From Ciona savignyi (taxonomy: Eukaryota > Chordata > Ascidiacea > Phlebobranchia > Cionidae): a DNA stretch of 64,000 bases. This document shows positions 12,301 through 20,522 of this stretch, piece by piece. Position 1 is the first letter of the stretch. The number at the start of each line of letters is the position of its first letter. The stretch is taken from the NCBI GenBank assembly GCA_000149265.1, contig CH003302.1:373270-437269 (forward strand). Reading direction: 5' to 3'. A model generated the notes under the pieces. It was not told where the DNA came from and did no database searches. It worked only from the letters and a program-made list of their open reading frames with translations. The position numbers and the translations under genes are program-made.

Positions 12301-12598
12301 ATATACCCAACTTAATGCCACCCAGGTACCTACGCTGCATATGGAAGTCCAAATTGACGTTCCTTACGCCGACGTGGCTGCAAACTGCTCTGAGCCTCGC
12401 ACTGGTGCGACATCTGGTGATGAGCTGGACGTTTGCACGGTAACTACTACACTTCACACGGAAACAACCACCGTCAACATGGCAACAACACCTGCAATGG
12501 GCGTGAACGACGAAATGACCACCGCCGCAGCCACATATGTTCAGAGCTCCATCTTATCAATAATACTATGCATAGCCGCGCTTGTTAATGTGCAGTAA
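166..12598 (+). CDS. Two-unit DBH/MOXD1-like copper monooxygenase, 5' partial, 21 exons
   Basis: Joined exons 166-335, 541-636, 959-1115, 1730-1860, 2116-2218, 3811-3909, 4208-4522, 4791-4901, 5171-5323, 5786-5879, 6270-6448, 7088-7162, 7352-7453, 7678-7780, 8600-8769, 9003-9097, 9459-9615, 10870-11000, 11658-11760, 11974-12072, 12326-12598. All have GT/AG borders and compatible phases except the 636/959 junction. The product, about 970 visible residues, resembles the copper type II ascorbate-dependent monooxygenases (DBH, MOXD1), which hydroxylate small substrates in the secretory pathway. Unit 1 shows only its CuM domain (HSH in 541-636, EMC Met in 1730-1860). Unit 2 has a DOMON domain, the CuH ligands (HH in 7088-7162, EIHYDN in 7678-7780) and the CuM ligands (HSH in 9003-9097, EMC in 10870-11000). 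A Thr/Pro linker joins the units. The substrate cannot be told from sequence. The family call is firm; the exact MOXD subtype is not. Confidence 0.9.
541..636 (+). CDS. Exon, unit 1: CuM copper ligands HSH
   Basis: Encodes INVYGILQHSHLAG, with the two His ligands of the CuM site. Borders are cacag|gct and tcg|gtaat. It is 96 bp, one base longer than its partner 9003-9097, so it is out of frame with the next exon if that exon starts at 959. Confidence 0.82.
959..1115 (+). CDS. Exon, unit 1: middle of CuM domain
   Basis: The start at 959 (after tatttag) gives 157 bp, the same as partner exon 9459-9615, and keeps the conserved VELPPLA. An alternative acceptor at 970-971 would start the exon at 972 and keep the frame, but loses four residues. 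Encodes YDFNYQESRTL and the CNYNTKDRTEFTY segment. Confidence 0.8.
1730..1860 (+). CDS. Exon, unit 1: CuM methionine ligand
   Basis: 131 bp encoding GGLETTKEMCMTFIYYYPAM. The Met of EMC is the expected third CuM ligand. Ends in phase 2, as does 10870-11000. Confidence 0.9.
2116..2218 (+). CDS. Exon, unit 1: C-terminal lobe
   Basis: 103 bp completing a split codon and encoding FAIVKPENLAGQTVAEYLNS. It matches VHIVKPDELAG in 11658-11760 in length and phase. Confidence 0.8.
2252..3135. mobile_element. Non-autonomous piggyBac-type element in intron
   Basis: An 884-bp insert flanked by TTAA on both sides (2248-2251, 3136-3139). Its ends are perfect 14-bp inverted repeats starting CCCTTTAACTGCCG. 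TTAA duplication and CCC ends are the piggyBac signature. A 64-codon plus-strand ORF (2518-2712) with FLEEAALLLADSDSES may be the remnant of a transposase N-terminus. Two palindromic TGACGTCA sites (2951, 2971) lie near the right end. Confidence 0.88.
2518..2712 (+). pseudogene. Possible piggyBac transposase N-terminal remnant
   Basis: A short ORF inside the piggyBac-type element. The part from Met at 2596 has an acidic Ser/Asp stretch (DSDSES) that resembles piggyBac transposase N-termini. It has no catalytic domain and stops after 64 codons. It could also be a chance ORF. Confidence 0.35.
3140..3810. other. Rest of intron, no feature recognised
   Basis: AT-rich intron sequence between the piggyBac-type insert and the exon at 3811. 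No gene or transposon ends were recognised. Confidence 0.5.
3811..3909 (+). CDS. Exon, unit 1: C-terminal lobe, Trp-rich segment
   Basis: 99 bp, phase 0 at both ends, encoding MPWDQEMAENFSIAARDLLK and a Cys-containing end. Partner of 11974-12072, also 99 bp. Confidence 0.8.
4208..4522 (+). CDS. Fusion exon: end of unit 1, Thr/Pro linker, start of unit 2 DOMON
   Basis: An open 105-codon exon. Residues 1-37 match the end of unit 2 (ENCTEPTQGATSG here, ANCSEPRTGATSG at 12326-12598). Residues 38-80 are a Thr/Pro/Ser-rich mucin-like linker (4319-4447). Residues 82-105 are the first DOMON strands (NIVLDMEGKVKIYWKYND). There is no stop, signal peptide or new start between the units, so they belong to one protein. 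The donor is gag|gttgg. Confidence 0.87.
4791..4901 (+). CDS. Exon, unit 2: DOMON core
   Basis: 37 codons encoding GWLGIGFSPNGGMIGADIYI, the hallmark DOMON segment of MOXD1-like proteins. Phase 0 at both ends. Confidence 0.92.
5171..5323 (+). CDS. Exon, unit 2: DOMON second half
   Basis: 51 codons, phase 0. Encodes WTVIKFQRQIPACEVDFDRA, corresponding to the MOXD1 segment with the Thr-Ile-Ile-Glu-Phe strand and a conserved Cys-Asp. Confidence 0.9.
5786..5879 (+). CDS. Exon, unit 2: DOMON end
   Basis: 94 bp encoding KVIYAFGITDPEGDD and YHGTNRG. The donor cgag|gtatg at 5880 gives a phase-1 end that joins 6270 as Arg-Gly-Ser-Lys-Ser, as in MOXD1. A second GT at 5891 would break the frame. Confidence 0.88.
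6270..6448 (+). CDS. Exon, unit 2: DOMON to CuH junction
   Basis: 179 bp encoding VILIDIPNGDESIFP, then VPSYYNCRMFEIPTDRKYH, the start of the N-terminal monooxygenase domain with its conserved Cys. Confidence 0.9.
7088..7162 (+). CDS. Exon, unit 2: CuH His pair
   Basis: 25 codons encoding AEPILHPGNEQHLHHIVAYF. The HH before Ile-Val is the CuH ligand pair of the DBH/PHM family. Confidence 0.92.
7352..7453 (+). CDS. Exon, unit 2: CuH domain
   Basis: 34 codons encoding HVGDSAECYSPNM and VLAAWAVGGG, corresponding to the Ala-Trp-Ala-Val-Gly-Gly motif of MOXD1. The donor gttag lies at 7454 within a G-run. Confidence 0.9.
7678..7780 (+). CDS. Exon, unit 2: third CuH histidine
   Basis: 103 bp encoding PIVFPKHTGLVFG and YVLLEIHYDNPTSKAG. 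The His of EIHYDN is the third CuH ligand. Phase 1 end. Confidence 0.92.
7781..8599. other. Long intron, no gene
   Basis: The intron between CuH and CuM domain exons. It shares the short string tttcccattta..gggataaa (about 7938-7960) with the intron at 11425-11445, so a small dispersed repeat may be present. Nothing else was recognised. Confidence 0.5.
8600..8769 (+). CDS. Exon, unit 2: start of CuM domain
   Basis: 170 bp encoding VIDSSGLRLIYTPDLRLYDS and IIPPNAQSF. Equivalent to 166-335. Confidence 0.92.
9003..9097 (+). CDS. Exon, unit 2: CuM ligands HSH
   Basis: 95 bp encoding INVYGVMLHSHLTGRALKL. It ends after two bases of an Arg codon completed by the next exon. Confidence 0.92.
9459..9615 (+). 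CDS. Exon, unit 2: middle of CuM domain
   Basis: 157 bp encoding DKVELPPLAKDDFYDFNYQE and the CNYHTKGKSKVTL segment. Confidence 0.92.
9975..10061 (+). repeat. tRNA-like (SINE-type) fragment
   Basis: Contains a box-A-like stretch (tagcttagtttaattggtaag) but no proper box B, cloverleaf or flanking poly-A. It resembles the head of a tRNA-derived SINE. The hAT-type element begins at its right end. Confidence 0.35.
10062..10566. mobile_element. Non-autonomous hAT-type element (MITE)
   Basis: A 505-bp insert with 8-bp direct duplications GGCTAGAT at 10054-10061 and 10567-10574. The ends are imperfect inverted repeats (CAGCGGTCCTTAAACT left; CAGCGGTTTTTAAACTGG read inward from the right). An 8-bp duplication with CAG-type ends is the hAT signature. 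There is no coding capacity. Confidence 0.87.
10870..11000 (+). CDS. Exon, unit 2: CuM methionine ligand
   Basis: 131 bp encoding GGLQTTSEMCEAFIYYYPRL. The Met of EMC is the expected CuM ligand. Confidence 0.92.
11419..11656. repeat. 119-bp tandem duplication ending at a splice acceptor
   Basis: Copy 1 is 11419-11537 and copy 2 is 11538-11656, apparently identical. The second copy ends one base before the G of the acceptor AG of exon 11658-11760. A perfect duplication implies a recent event. Confidence 0.93.
11658..11760 (+). CDS. Exon, unit 2: C-terminal lobe
   Basis: 103 bp encoding YSWSNYSIYDTIYNVHIVKP, then DELAGVNVADHINA. It follows a tandemly duplicated intron end. Confidence 0.85.
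11974..12072 (+). CDS. Exon, unit 2: C-terminal lobe
   Basis: 99 bp, phase 0, encoding IDWTEAKVKDFEKATHDMLH. Same length as 3811-3909. Confidence 0.85.
12326..12598 (+). CDS. Terminal exon, unit 2: Thr-rich stalk and hydrophobic tail
   Basis: 90 codons plus TAA. ANCSEPRTGATSG is followed by a Thr-rich stalk and a C-terminal hydrophobic stretch (SSILSIILCIAALVN). The tail fits a GPI-attachment signal or a very short membrane anchor; I cannot tell which. Confidence 0.85.
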   Translation, partial: VPTLHMEVQIDVPYADVAANCSEPRTGATSGDELDVCTVTTTLHTETTTVNMATTPAMGVNDEMTTAAATYVQSSILSIILCIAALVNVQ

Positions 12599-14039
12599 AC
12601 TACTACGAATAAGTGATAACTAAATAGAGCAAAAAGCACAAAGATGGAGAAATTTTGTTTTTAATTGTTTTTTACATTCCATTATAAACCTTGAACATGT
12701 AAATTAATTCCGCATCGTCTTAAGATAGAATATATTATGCTGAATTTGTGTTTTTGCCTTGATCGTCTAAAAGATTTGATAATGTTTTCCATAATATAGA
12801 ATTTGTAGAGGTTAACATTATATAGGCTATCATTATCTCAAAATGAGATGAATGTCGTGCATTGGTGTAATATGGGCCGACTCTCCTTTATATGTGATCG
12901 CTCAGTTTATCCTAAAGGTCATTTGATTTTGGACACTTAATATCTAAAGTTAATTTAATATATGTTTTGTTTGTAAATTACCAATGTACTTGACTACAGC
13001 AATATGACGTACTAACCATGATGATGCGATGATGAGGACCATATAATTCAGTGTGTGTGCATCGCCGAATGGGTTATGGATTAATAATTTCTGCCGTCGA
13101 TTTAATTTCTGCAACAAGTGTTATCCTATGTAACTCAATTACATTTGGTCGCGAAAACAAATGTAGTATTAAATCATAAATTATATTTACTTTGACGTAT
13201 GTTCACTTTGTCAAAATTAAGTTTTAATTGATGGAACAAGCGTTAACATTGTGAACGTAAACCCGTTGTACAGAAAAATAAGAAACCTAGGTTGTGTTTG
13301 GATTATAGCTAAACAGTGTTTTAAGTATCACAATTTTTTTAGATACAATTATATTTTACCTACATATCTAAGCAACCTTAACGCCTGTAACATAAAACAA
13401 TAAACTAACAATGTTCAAAAAGTTGTAACAAACGCATGGCAGTTGGTGTAGGCGTTCAACTAATGATTCTGCCTCGTTCCAATAGAAACTAACCTCACAA
13501 TAAGGGCTGTAACTCAAATTCCTACCAGCTAAATGAGAACACTGGTCCGCATCCCAGCAAAACACTCATTTAAATACCACGAGTAAGAGATCACAACTAT
13601 TAGGTTATACGGCTGAGCATAGAGTTCAATTTAATAGTTTTACGCCATCTATAGAGCATGAACCAAAAGCAAAAGAACAAGGCTAACGCAACCAGAGACA
13701 ACATAGGAAAGGGGAAATGCATAGTAAAGCTAACGACTTCGGTGTATGTTTAATCTAGCATTTTAAATTTTGTTTAACCTAAAAGGTTCATACATAAACG
13801 AATGCTGTCCAATAATGTAACAACATTTGTCCAATGTTGCCACGACTAAACGGCATTCAAAAAGCACAAATCATGGTCATTAAGTCTAAACTCTAGATTG
13901 TCATTAAGTCACGGTATATGTTTTAACTTAACATGATTTAACCATTAAAAAGTCACAAAAAAACGAGATTTTAATGAACATTAACATGGCGCGGATCAAT
14001 TTAAATTTAAATAAAATTTACAAGTCTTATGCAAAAAAG
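12599..14039. other. Intergenic stretch, no gene recognised
   Basis: The 3' flank of the monooxygenase gene plus about 1.4 kb of AT-rich DNA. I see no clear AATAAA close to the stop and no convincing ORF. A minus-strand 65-codon ORF at 13368-13565 has no recognisable motif. Confidence 0.5.
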
Positions 14040-14100
14040 TATTAGAGACAATTCGATTCAGTGACATATGAATAACCATTATAACCTTGTGGCATCCACA
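14040..14100 (-). pseudogene. Strongly decayed inverted tRNA-Tyr relic
   Basis: The reverse complement still reads like the 3' half of the array tRNA: a GTGGA stem, an intron-like tataatggtta, ATTCATA, CACTGAATCGAAT and a T-run. The 5' half is gone. The similarity is by eye only. Confidence 0.42.
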
Positions 14101-14648
14101 ATTTCAAAATTTTATGTGCATTAAAATATGTATAGCGCCTGTTCGACGACGGAAAAGACAACATCGTCAAACGTCAGCGTATTACGTGTATTTCACTGTA
14201 TATTCCGGTTTTATTGTTCTTGTGTGACGTGTTTATCACAATATAGCGTTGTTTCATCGTAATTATATGAGGACGTTATAAATGCCTTTAAGGAAGTTTT
14301 TGGCTCCACGTTAGTGTGACCTATATAGCTGCTAAAAAGTAACATAACAAAAAATAAACGAGACAAAAAACAAAACTAATTAAACTGAAAATCCCTTAAG
14401 TTTAGCTAAAGATTCACAAACTTATTAAGAGATATAGCATTCAAATACACTTTATTTGAAGTATAACATTAAGAAACAAAACACAATATAGGCCTACATC
14501 GAAATCCACAAGATACATTCCGAGAGGGAAGCGACAAGCTGATTATACAATATCCGATTTAAACAAAGGCACAAAAAATAATGTGGATTTAAACACAAAA
14601 ATATTGTACATTGATTAAAATGCAAAAAAATCCTAATAAACAAAAAAA

Positions 14649-14735
14649 TCATTCAAGTCGGATTCGACTCAGCAACCTAAGGATAACCGTCATAACTTCT
14701 ATGGTCCACCGCTCTACCAACTGAGCTATCGAAAT
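14649..14735 (-). pseudogene. Inverted tRNA-Tyr pseudogene
   Basis: 87 bp, the full length of the array tRNA including the 14-nt intron, but with substitutions in the acceptor stem, T arm and anticodon (ATA in place of GTA). It is oriented opposite to the main array and followed by a T-run. Confidence 0.8.
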
Positions 14736-14924
14736 TGCCTTTTTTACTACATTTAAAATTGATTCTCAAGTTTTACTAAAGATTAACAATGTTACTTCAA
14801 GACACAGAATTTATTTACACTTTATTTTAAATACAAATCCTGCTAAGAAAACATAATATCTCACAGTGACGCTGCAAATGTTTAATTAAACTTGAGAAAC
14901 ATCATGAAATACTGAGCAAGGCAA

Positions 14925-14958
14925 CCTTCGATAGCTCAGTTGGTAAAGCGGTGGACTT
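14925..14958 (+). pseudogene. Truncated tRNA-Tyr (5' half)
   Basis: Matches the first ~34 bases (acceptor, D arm, start of anticodon stem) and then changes to spacer sequence. The upstream spacer still has CACAGTGACGCTG. Confidence 0.85.
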
Positions 14959-15212
14959 AAGCAACGTTTGATTTTTGACTATCATTGAAACAATGTAAAA
15001 TGTTGTTTTTAAATAGATATTATTATCTGCGCATTTTTGGTATAAAAGTCTAATATTTTTGAACCTGCGCAAAATTTAACATATCGTAGCGATGTGACAC
15101 AAAGAAAAAAAATAACAAGTTCTTCCAAAGCTTTACTTTATTCGAATTACCTGTTCTTTCATTAGCCAGGGTCTTTCATTAGCCAAACATTTTTAAATAC
15201 CGGTAAAAGCAA

Positions 15213-15279
15213 CCTTCGATAGCTCAATAGGAAGACCGGTGGACTGTAGAAGTTGTGATAGTTATCCATAGGTCGCTGG
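15213..15279 (+). pseudogene. Truncated tRNA-Tyr lacking T loop and 3' end
   Basis: It has the anticodon GTA and the intron, a damaged D loop (CTCAATAGGAAGACC), and breaks off after GCTGG. The break is at the same place where the LTR elements insert elsewhere, but no LTR is here. Confidence 0.85.
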
Positions 15280-15672
15280 CAATAAAACAATGTTAAATAT
15301 TTTTGTGTTTAAATAGATCTTATCATCTGTGCATTTTTTTGTATAAAATTCTAATATTTTGATCTTGAGTCAAAATATAACATATTGTAGCAATGTGACA
15401 CAAAGAAAAAAAGATAAAACATTTTTTAAAAACTTTACTACTTTCGAATAACCTGCTCTTTCGTTAGCCACATTCTTATAGAGCCGCAAAAAACGTAACA
15501 TCGTATAATGTATAATCAGCTTGAATATTCACTATCAAGAAATTTTTTCCAAACTAAACTTAACAAATTGAATGTTCGTAAAAATGCATGTTTATATTGA
15601 AAATTTTGAAGTATGTTATAATTTGTGAGTAAGATTTACACTTAAAATAAAGTGTAATTAAATCAAATATCT

Positions 15673-15687
15673 CACAGTGACGCTGTG
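15673..15687. promoter_or_regulatory. Conserved upstream palindrome of the array (example)
   Basis: CACAG-TGACG-CTGTG, a 5-bp inverted repeat at -63 to -49 from the tRNA start. The same motif sits at nearly the same distance before alpha copies and, as CACAGTGACGCTGCG, before beta copies (e.g. 27952-27966). Gamma copies lack it. Function unknown. Confidence 0.5.
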
Positions 15688-15735
15688 AATCTTTACTTGA
15701 ACTTAAAAACATTTTCAAATAGAGGTCAACGGCAA

Positions 15736-15822
15736 CCTTCGATAGCTCAGTTGGTAGAGCGGTGGACTGTAGAAGTTGTGATGGTTATCCATAGGTCGCT
15801 GGTTCGAATCCGGCTCGAAGGA
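15736..15822 (+). tRNA. tRNA-Tyr (GTA), consensus copy
   Basis: 87 bp. The anticodon stem is GTGGA/TCCAT, the loop CTGTAGA, with a 14-nt intron AGTTGTGATGGTTA after it. The acceptor CCTTCGA/TCGAAGG, D arm, T arm GCTGG/CCGGC and a T7 terminator are all intact. Alpha spacer. Used as the reference for the other copies. Confidence 0.95.
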
Positions 15823-16105
15823 TTTTTTTCATTTTATTTGATTTTTGACTTGCAATGAAATAATGTTAAATATTTTTGTGCATAAATAGACATTATCAAA
15901 ATAAATACATTTTTTTAAACTTTACTACTTTCGAATAACCTGCTCTTTTGTTAGCCACATTTTTACAGAACCGCAAAAATGTAACAACGTATTATGTATA
16001 ATCCGTTTGCATATTCACTATCGGAGGAATTTTCCCAACCTAAACTTAACAAATTGAATGTTCCTAAAAATGTATATATATCTTAAAGATTTCGTAATAC
16101 GACAA

Positions 16106-16192
16106 CCTTCGATAGCTCAGTTGGTAGAGCGGTGGACTGTAGAAGTTGTAATGGTTATCCATAGGTCGCTGATTCGAATCCGGCTCGAAGGA
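16106..16192 (+). tRNA. tRNA-Tyr (GTA), variant
   Basis: Gamma spacer. The intron has GTAATGG, and the last T-stem base is changed (GCTGA), breaking the invariant 53-61 pair. Confidence 0.85.
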
Positions 16193-16558
16193 TTTTTTCA
16201 TTTTATATGTTTTTTGACTTGCAATGAAACAATGTTAAATATTTTTGTGCATAAATAGATATTATCATCTGTGCATTTTTATATTAAATTCTAATATTTT
16301 TATTTTGGGTAAATATATAACATGTTGTAGCAATGTGACACAAAGAAATAAATTTATAAATTTTTTTAAAAACTTTACTACTTTCGAATAACCTGCTCTT
16401 TTGTTAGCCACATTTTTACAGAACCGCAAAAATGTAACAACGTATTATATATAATCCGTTTGCATATTCAATATCGTAGGAATTTTCCCAACCTAAACTT
16501 AACAAATTGAATGTTCCTAAAAATGTATATATATCCTAAACATTTCGTAATACGGCAA

Positions 16559-16645
16559 CCTTCGATAGCTCAGTTGGTAGAGCGGTGGACTGTAGAAGTT
16601 GTAATGGTTATCCATAGGTCGCTGATTCGAATCCGGCTCGAAGGA
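16559..16645 (+). tRNA. tRNA-Tyr (GTA), variant
   Basis: Gamma spacer. Same GTAATGG intron and GCTGA T-stem change as the copy at 16106. Confidence 0.85.
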
Positions 16646-17127
16646 TTTTTTCATTTTATATGATTTTTGACTTGCAATGAAACAATGTTAAATATTTTTG
16701 TGCATAAATAGATATTATCATCTGTGCATTTTTATATAAAATTCTAATATTTTTATTTTGGGTAAATATATAACATATTGTAGCAATGTGACACAAAGAA
16801 ATAAATTAATAAATTATTTTTTAAACTTTACTACTTTCGAATAACCTGCTATTTTGTTAGCCACATTTTTACAGAACCGCAAAAATGTTACAACATATTA
16901 TGTATACTCCGTTTGCATATTCACTATCGGAGGAATTTTCCCAACCTAAACTTAACAAATTGAATGTTCCAAAAAATGTATATATATCTTAAAGATTTCG
17001 TAATATTTTATGATTTATTTATAAGATTTATGCTCAAAATAAAGTGTATTTGCATAATATATATCACAGTGACGCTGCGAATCTTTAATTGAATTTGAAA
17101 AACATTATTAAAGACCGGGAAAAGCAT

Positions 17128-17214
17128 CCTTCGATAGCTCAGTTGGTAGAGCGGTGGACTGTAGAAGTTGTGATGGTTATCCATAGGTCGCTGGTTCGAA
17201 TCCGGCTCGAAGAA
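17128..17214 (+). tRNA. tRNA-Tyr (GTA), acceptor variant
   Basis: Beta spacer. Ends TCGAAGAA, so base 72 is A and the C1-G72 identity pair is lost; otherwise consensus. Confidence 0.82.
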
Positions 17215-17701
17215 TTTTTTCATTTTATATGATTTTTGACTTTCAATAAAACAATGTTAAATATTCTTTGTGTTTTAATACATATTGTCATCTTTGCATT
17301 TTTTGTATAAAATTGTAATATATTGAACATACGTAAAAATATGACATATTGTATAGCAATGTGACACAAAGAAAAAAATTAACACATTTTTTTAAAACTT
17401 CACTACATTCGAATAACCTGTTCTATCGTTAGCCACGTTCTTGTAGAGCCGCAAAAAAACGTAACAGCGGATAATGTATAATCAGCTTGAATATTCACTA
17501 TCAAGAAATTTTTTTAAAACTAAACTTAACAAATTGAATGTTCGTAAATATGTATGTTTATATTGAAAATTTTGAAGTATGTTATGATTTGTGAGTGTGA
17601 TTTACACTTAAAATAAAGTGTAATTAAATCAAATATCTCACAGTGACGCTGTGAATCTTTACTTGAACTTAAAAACATTTTCAAATAGAGGTCAACGGCA
17701 A

Positions 17702-17788
17702 CCTTCGATAGCTCAGTTGGTAGAGCGGTGGACTGTAGAAGTTGTGATGGTTATCGATAGGTCGCTGGTTCGAATCCAACTCGAAGGA
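17702..17788 (+). tRNA. tRNA-Tyr (GTA), degenerate variant
   Basis: Alpha spacer. Anticodon stem TCGAT and T stem CCAAC both carry mismatches. Possibly non-functional. Confidence 0.75.
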
Positions 17789-18152
17789 TTTTTTCATTTT
17801 ATATGATTTTTGACTTGCAATGAAACAATGTTAAATATTTTTGTGCATAAATAGATATTATCATCTGTGCATTTTTAAAAAAATTCTAATATTTTTATCT
17901 TGGGTAAATATATAACATATTGTAGCAATGTAACACAAAGAAAAAAATGATTACATTTTTTTTAAACTTTACTACTTTCGAATAACCTGCTCTTTTGTTA
18001 GCCACATTTTTACAGAACCGCAAAAATGTAACAACGTATTATGTATAATCCGTTTGCATATTCACTATCGGAGGCATTTTCCCAACCTAAACTTAACAAA
18101 TTGAATGTTCCTAAAAATGTATATATATCTTAAAGGTATCGAAATACGGCAA

Positions 18153-18239
18153 CCTTCGATAGCTCAGTTGGTAGAGCGGTGGACTGTAGAAGTTGTAATG
18201 GTTATCCATAGGTCGCTGTTTCGAATCCGGCTCGAAGGA
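18153..18239 (+). tRNA. tRNA-Tyr (GTA), variant
   Basis: Gamma spacer. GCTGT in the T stem; GTAATGG intron. Confidence 0.82.
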
Positions 18240-18720
18240 TTTTTTCCTTTTATATGATTTTTGACTTGCAATGAAACAATGTTAAATATTTTTGTGCATA
18301 AATAGATATTATCATCTGTGCATTTTTATATAAAATTCTAATATTTTTATTTTGGGTAAATATATAACATATTGTAGCAATGTGACACAAAGAAATAAAT
18401 TAATAATTTTTTTTTAAACTTTACTACTTTCGAATAACCTGCTCTTTTGTTAGCCACATTTTTACAGAACCGCAAAAATGTTACAACGTATTATGTATAC
18501 TCCGTTTGCATATTCACTATCGGAGGAATTTTCCCAACCTTAACTTAACAAATTGAATGTTCCTAAAAATGTATATATATCTTAAAGATTTCGTAATATT
18601 TTATGATTTATTCATAAGATTTATGCTCAAAATAAAGTGTATTTACATAATATATATCACAGTGACGCTGCGAATCTTTAACTGAATTTGAAAAACATTA
18701 TTATAGACCGGAAAAAGCAT

Positions 18721-18807
18721 CCTTCGATAGCTCAGTTGGTAGAGCGGTGGACTGTAGAAGTTGTGATGGTTATCCATAGGTCGCTGGTTCGAATCCGGCT
18801 CGAAGAA
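18721..18807 (+). tRNA. tRNA-Tyr (GTA), acceptor variant
   Basis: Beta spacer. Ends TCGAAGAA (base 72 changed). Confidence 0.82.
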
Positions 18808-19292
18808 ATTTTTCATTTTATATGATTTTTGACTTGCATTAAAACAATGTTAAATATTTTTTTGTTTTAATACATATTGTCATCTTTGCATTTTTTGTAT
18901 AAAATTGTAATATATTGAACATGCGTAAAAATATAACATATTGTATAGCAATGTGACACAAAGAAAAAAAATTAACATATTTTTTTTAAACTTTACTACA
19001 TTCGAATAACCTATGGTTAGCCACGTTCTTGTAGAGCCGCAAAAAAAACGTAACAGCGGATAATGTATAATCAGCTTGAATATTCACTATCAAGAAATTT
19101 TTTCCAAACTAAACTTAACAAATTGAATGTTCGTAAAAATGTATGTTTATATTGAAAATTTTGAAGTATTTTATGATTTGTGAATAAGATTTACACTTAA
19201 AATAAGATGTAATTATATCAAATATCTCACAGTGACGCTGTGAATCTTTACTTGAACTTAAAAAAACATTTTCAAATAGAGTGCAACGGCAA

Positions 19293-19379
19293 CCTTCGAT
19301 AGCTCAGTTGGTAGAGCGGTGGACTGTAGAAGTTCTGATGGTTATCCATAGGTCGCTGGTTCGAATCCGGCTGGAAGGA
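19293..19379 (+). tRNA. tRNA-Tyr (GTA), TTCTG-intron variant
   Basis: Alpha spacer. Intron AGTTCTGATGGTTA; acceptor TGGAAGG creates a G-G mismatch at 6-67. This is the sequence class that hosts the LTR elements. Confidence 0.8.
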
Positions 19380-19866
19380 TTTTTTCGTTTTATATGATTT
19401 TTGACTTGCAATAAAACAATGTTAAATATTTTTGTGCATAAATAGATATTATCATCTGTGCATTTTTAAATAAAATTCTAATATTTTTATCTTGGGTAAA
19501 TATATAACATATTGTATAGCAATGTGACACAAAGAAAAAAAATTAACACATTTTTTTAAAACTTTACTACATTCGAATAACCTGTTCTATCGTTAGCCAC
19601 GTTCTTGTAGAGCCGCAAAAAAAACGAAACAGCGGATAATGTATAATCAGCTTGAATATTCACTATCAAGAAATTTTTTCCAAACTTAACTTAACAAATT
19701 GAATGTTCGTAAAAATGTATGTTTATATTGAAAATTTTGAAGTATTTTATGATTTGTTAATAAGATTTACACTTAAAATAAAGTGTAATTATATCAAATA
19801 TCTCACAGTGACGCTGTGAATCTTTACTTGAACTTAAAAACATTTTCAAATAGAGGGCAACGGCAA

Positions 19867-19954
19867 CCTTCGATAGCTCAGTTGGTAGAGCGGTGGACCT
19901 GTAAAAGTTGTGATGGTTATCCATAGGTCGCTGGTTCGAATCCGGCTCGAAGGA
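19867..19954 (+). tRNA. tRNA-Tyr-like, 88 bp with insertion
   Basis: Alpha spacer. GGACCTGTAAAAG has one extra C before the anticodon loop and A at position 37. The extra base would distort the anticodon arm. Confidence 0.7.
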
Positions 19955-20435
19955 TCGTTTTCATTTTATATGATTTTTGACTTGCAATGAAACAATGTTA
20001 AATATTTTTGTGCATAAATAGGTATTATCATCTGTGCATTTTTATATAAAATTCTAATATTTTTATTTTGGGTAAATATATAACATATTGTAGCAATGTG
20101 ACACAAAGAAATAAATTCATAATTTTTTTTTAAACTTTACTACTTTCGAATAACCTGCTCTTTTGTTAGCCACATTTTTACAGAACCGCAAAAATGTAAC
20201 AACGTATTATATATAATCCGTTTGTATATTCACTATCGGAGGAATTTTCCCAACCTAAACTTAACAAATTGAATGTTCCTAAAAATGTATATATATCTTA
20301 AAGATTCGTAATATTTTATGATTTATTCATAAGATTTATGCTCAAAATAAAGTGTATTTGCATAATATATATCACAGTGACGCTGCGAATCTTTAATTGA
20401 ATTTGAAAAACATTATTAAAGAACGGGAAAAGCAT

Positions 20436-20522
20436 CCTTCGATAGCTCAGTTGGTAGAGCGGTGGACTGTAGAAGTTGTGATGGTTATCCATAGGTCGCT
20501 GGTTCGAAACCGGCTCGAAGAT
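20436..20522 (+). tRNA. tRNA-Tyr (GTA), variant
   Basis: Beta spacer. The T loop reads TTCGAAACC and the 3' end GAAGAT, so base 72 and the discriminator differ. Confidence 0.75.

Noticed and set aside
13368..13565. 65-codon minus-strand ORF in the intergenic region
   Set aside because: No recognisable motif, no splice or promoter context, and length expected by chance.
17008..17223. Recurring minus-strand 71-codon ORFs beginning MKKFFEPDSNQRPMDNHHNF (also near 20316, 26752, 30753, 45714, 50868, 52017)
   Set aside because: They are translations of the antisense strand of the tRNA-Tyr gene plus spacer. Their conservation reflects the tRNA, not a protein.
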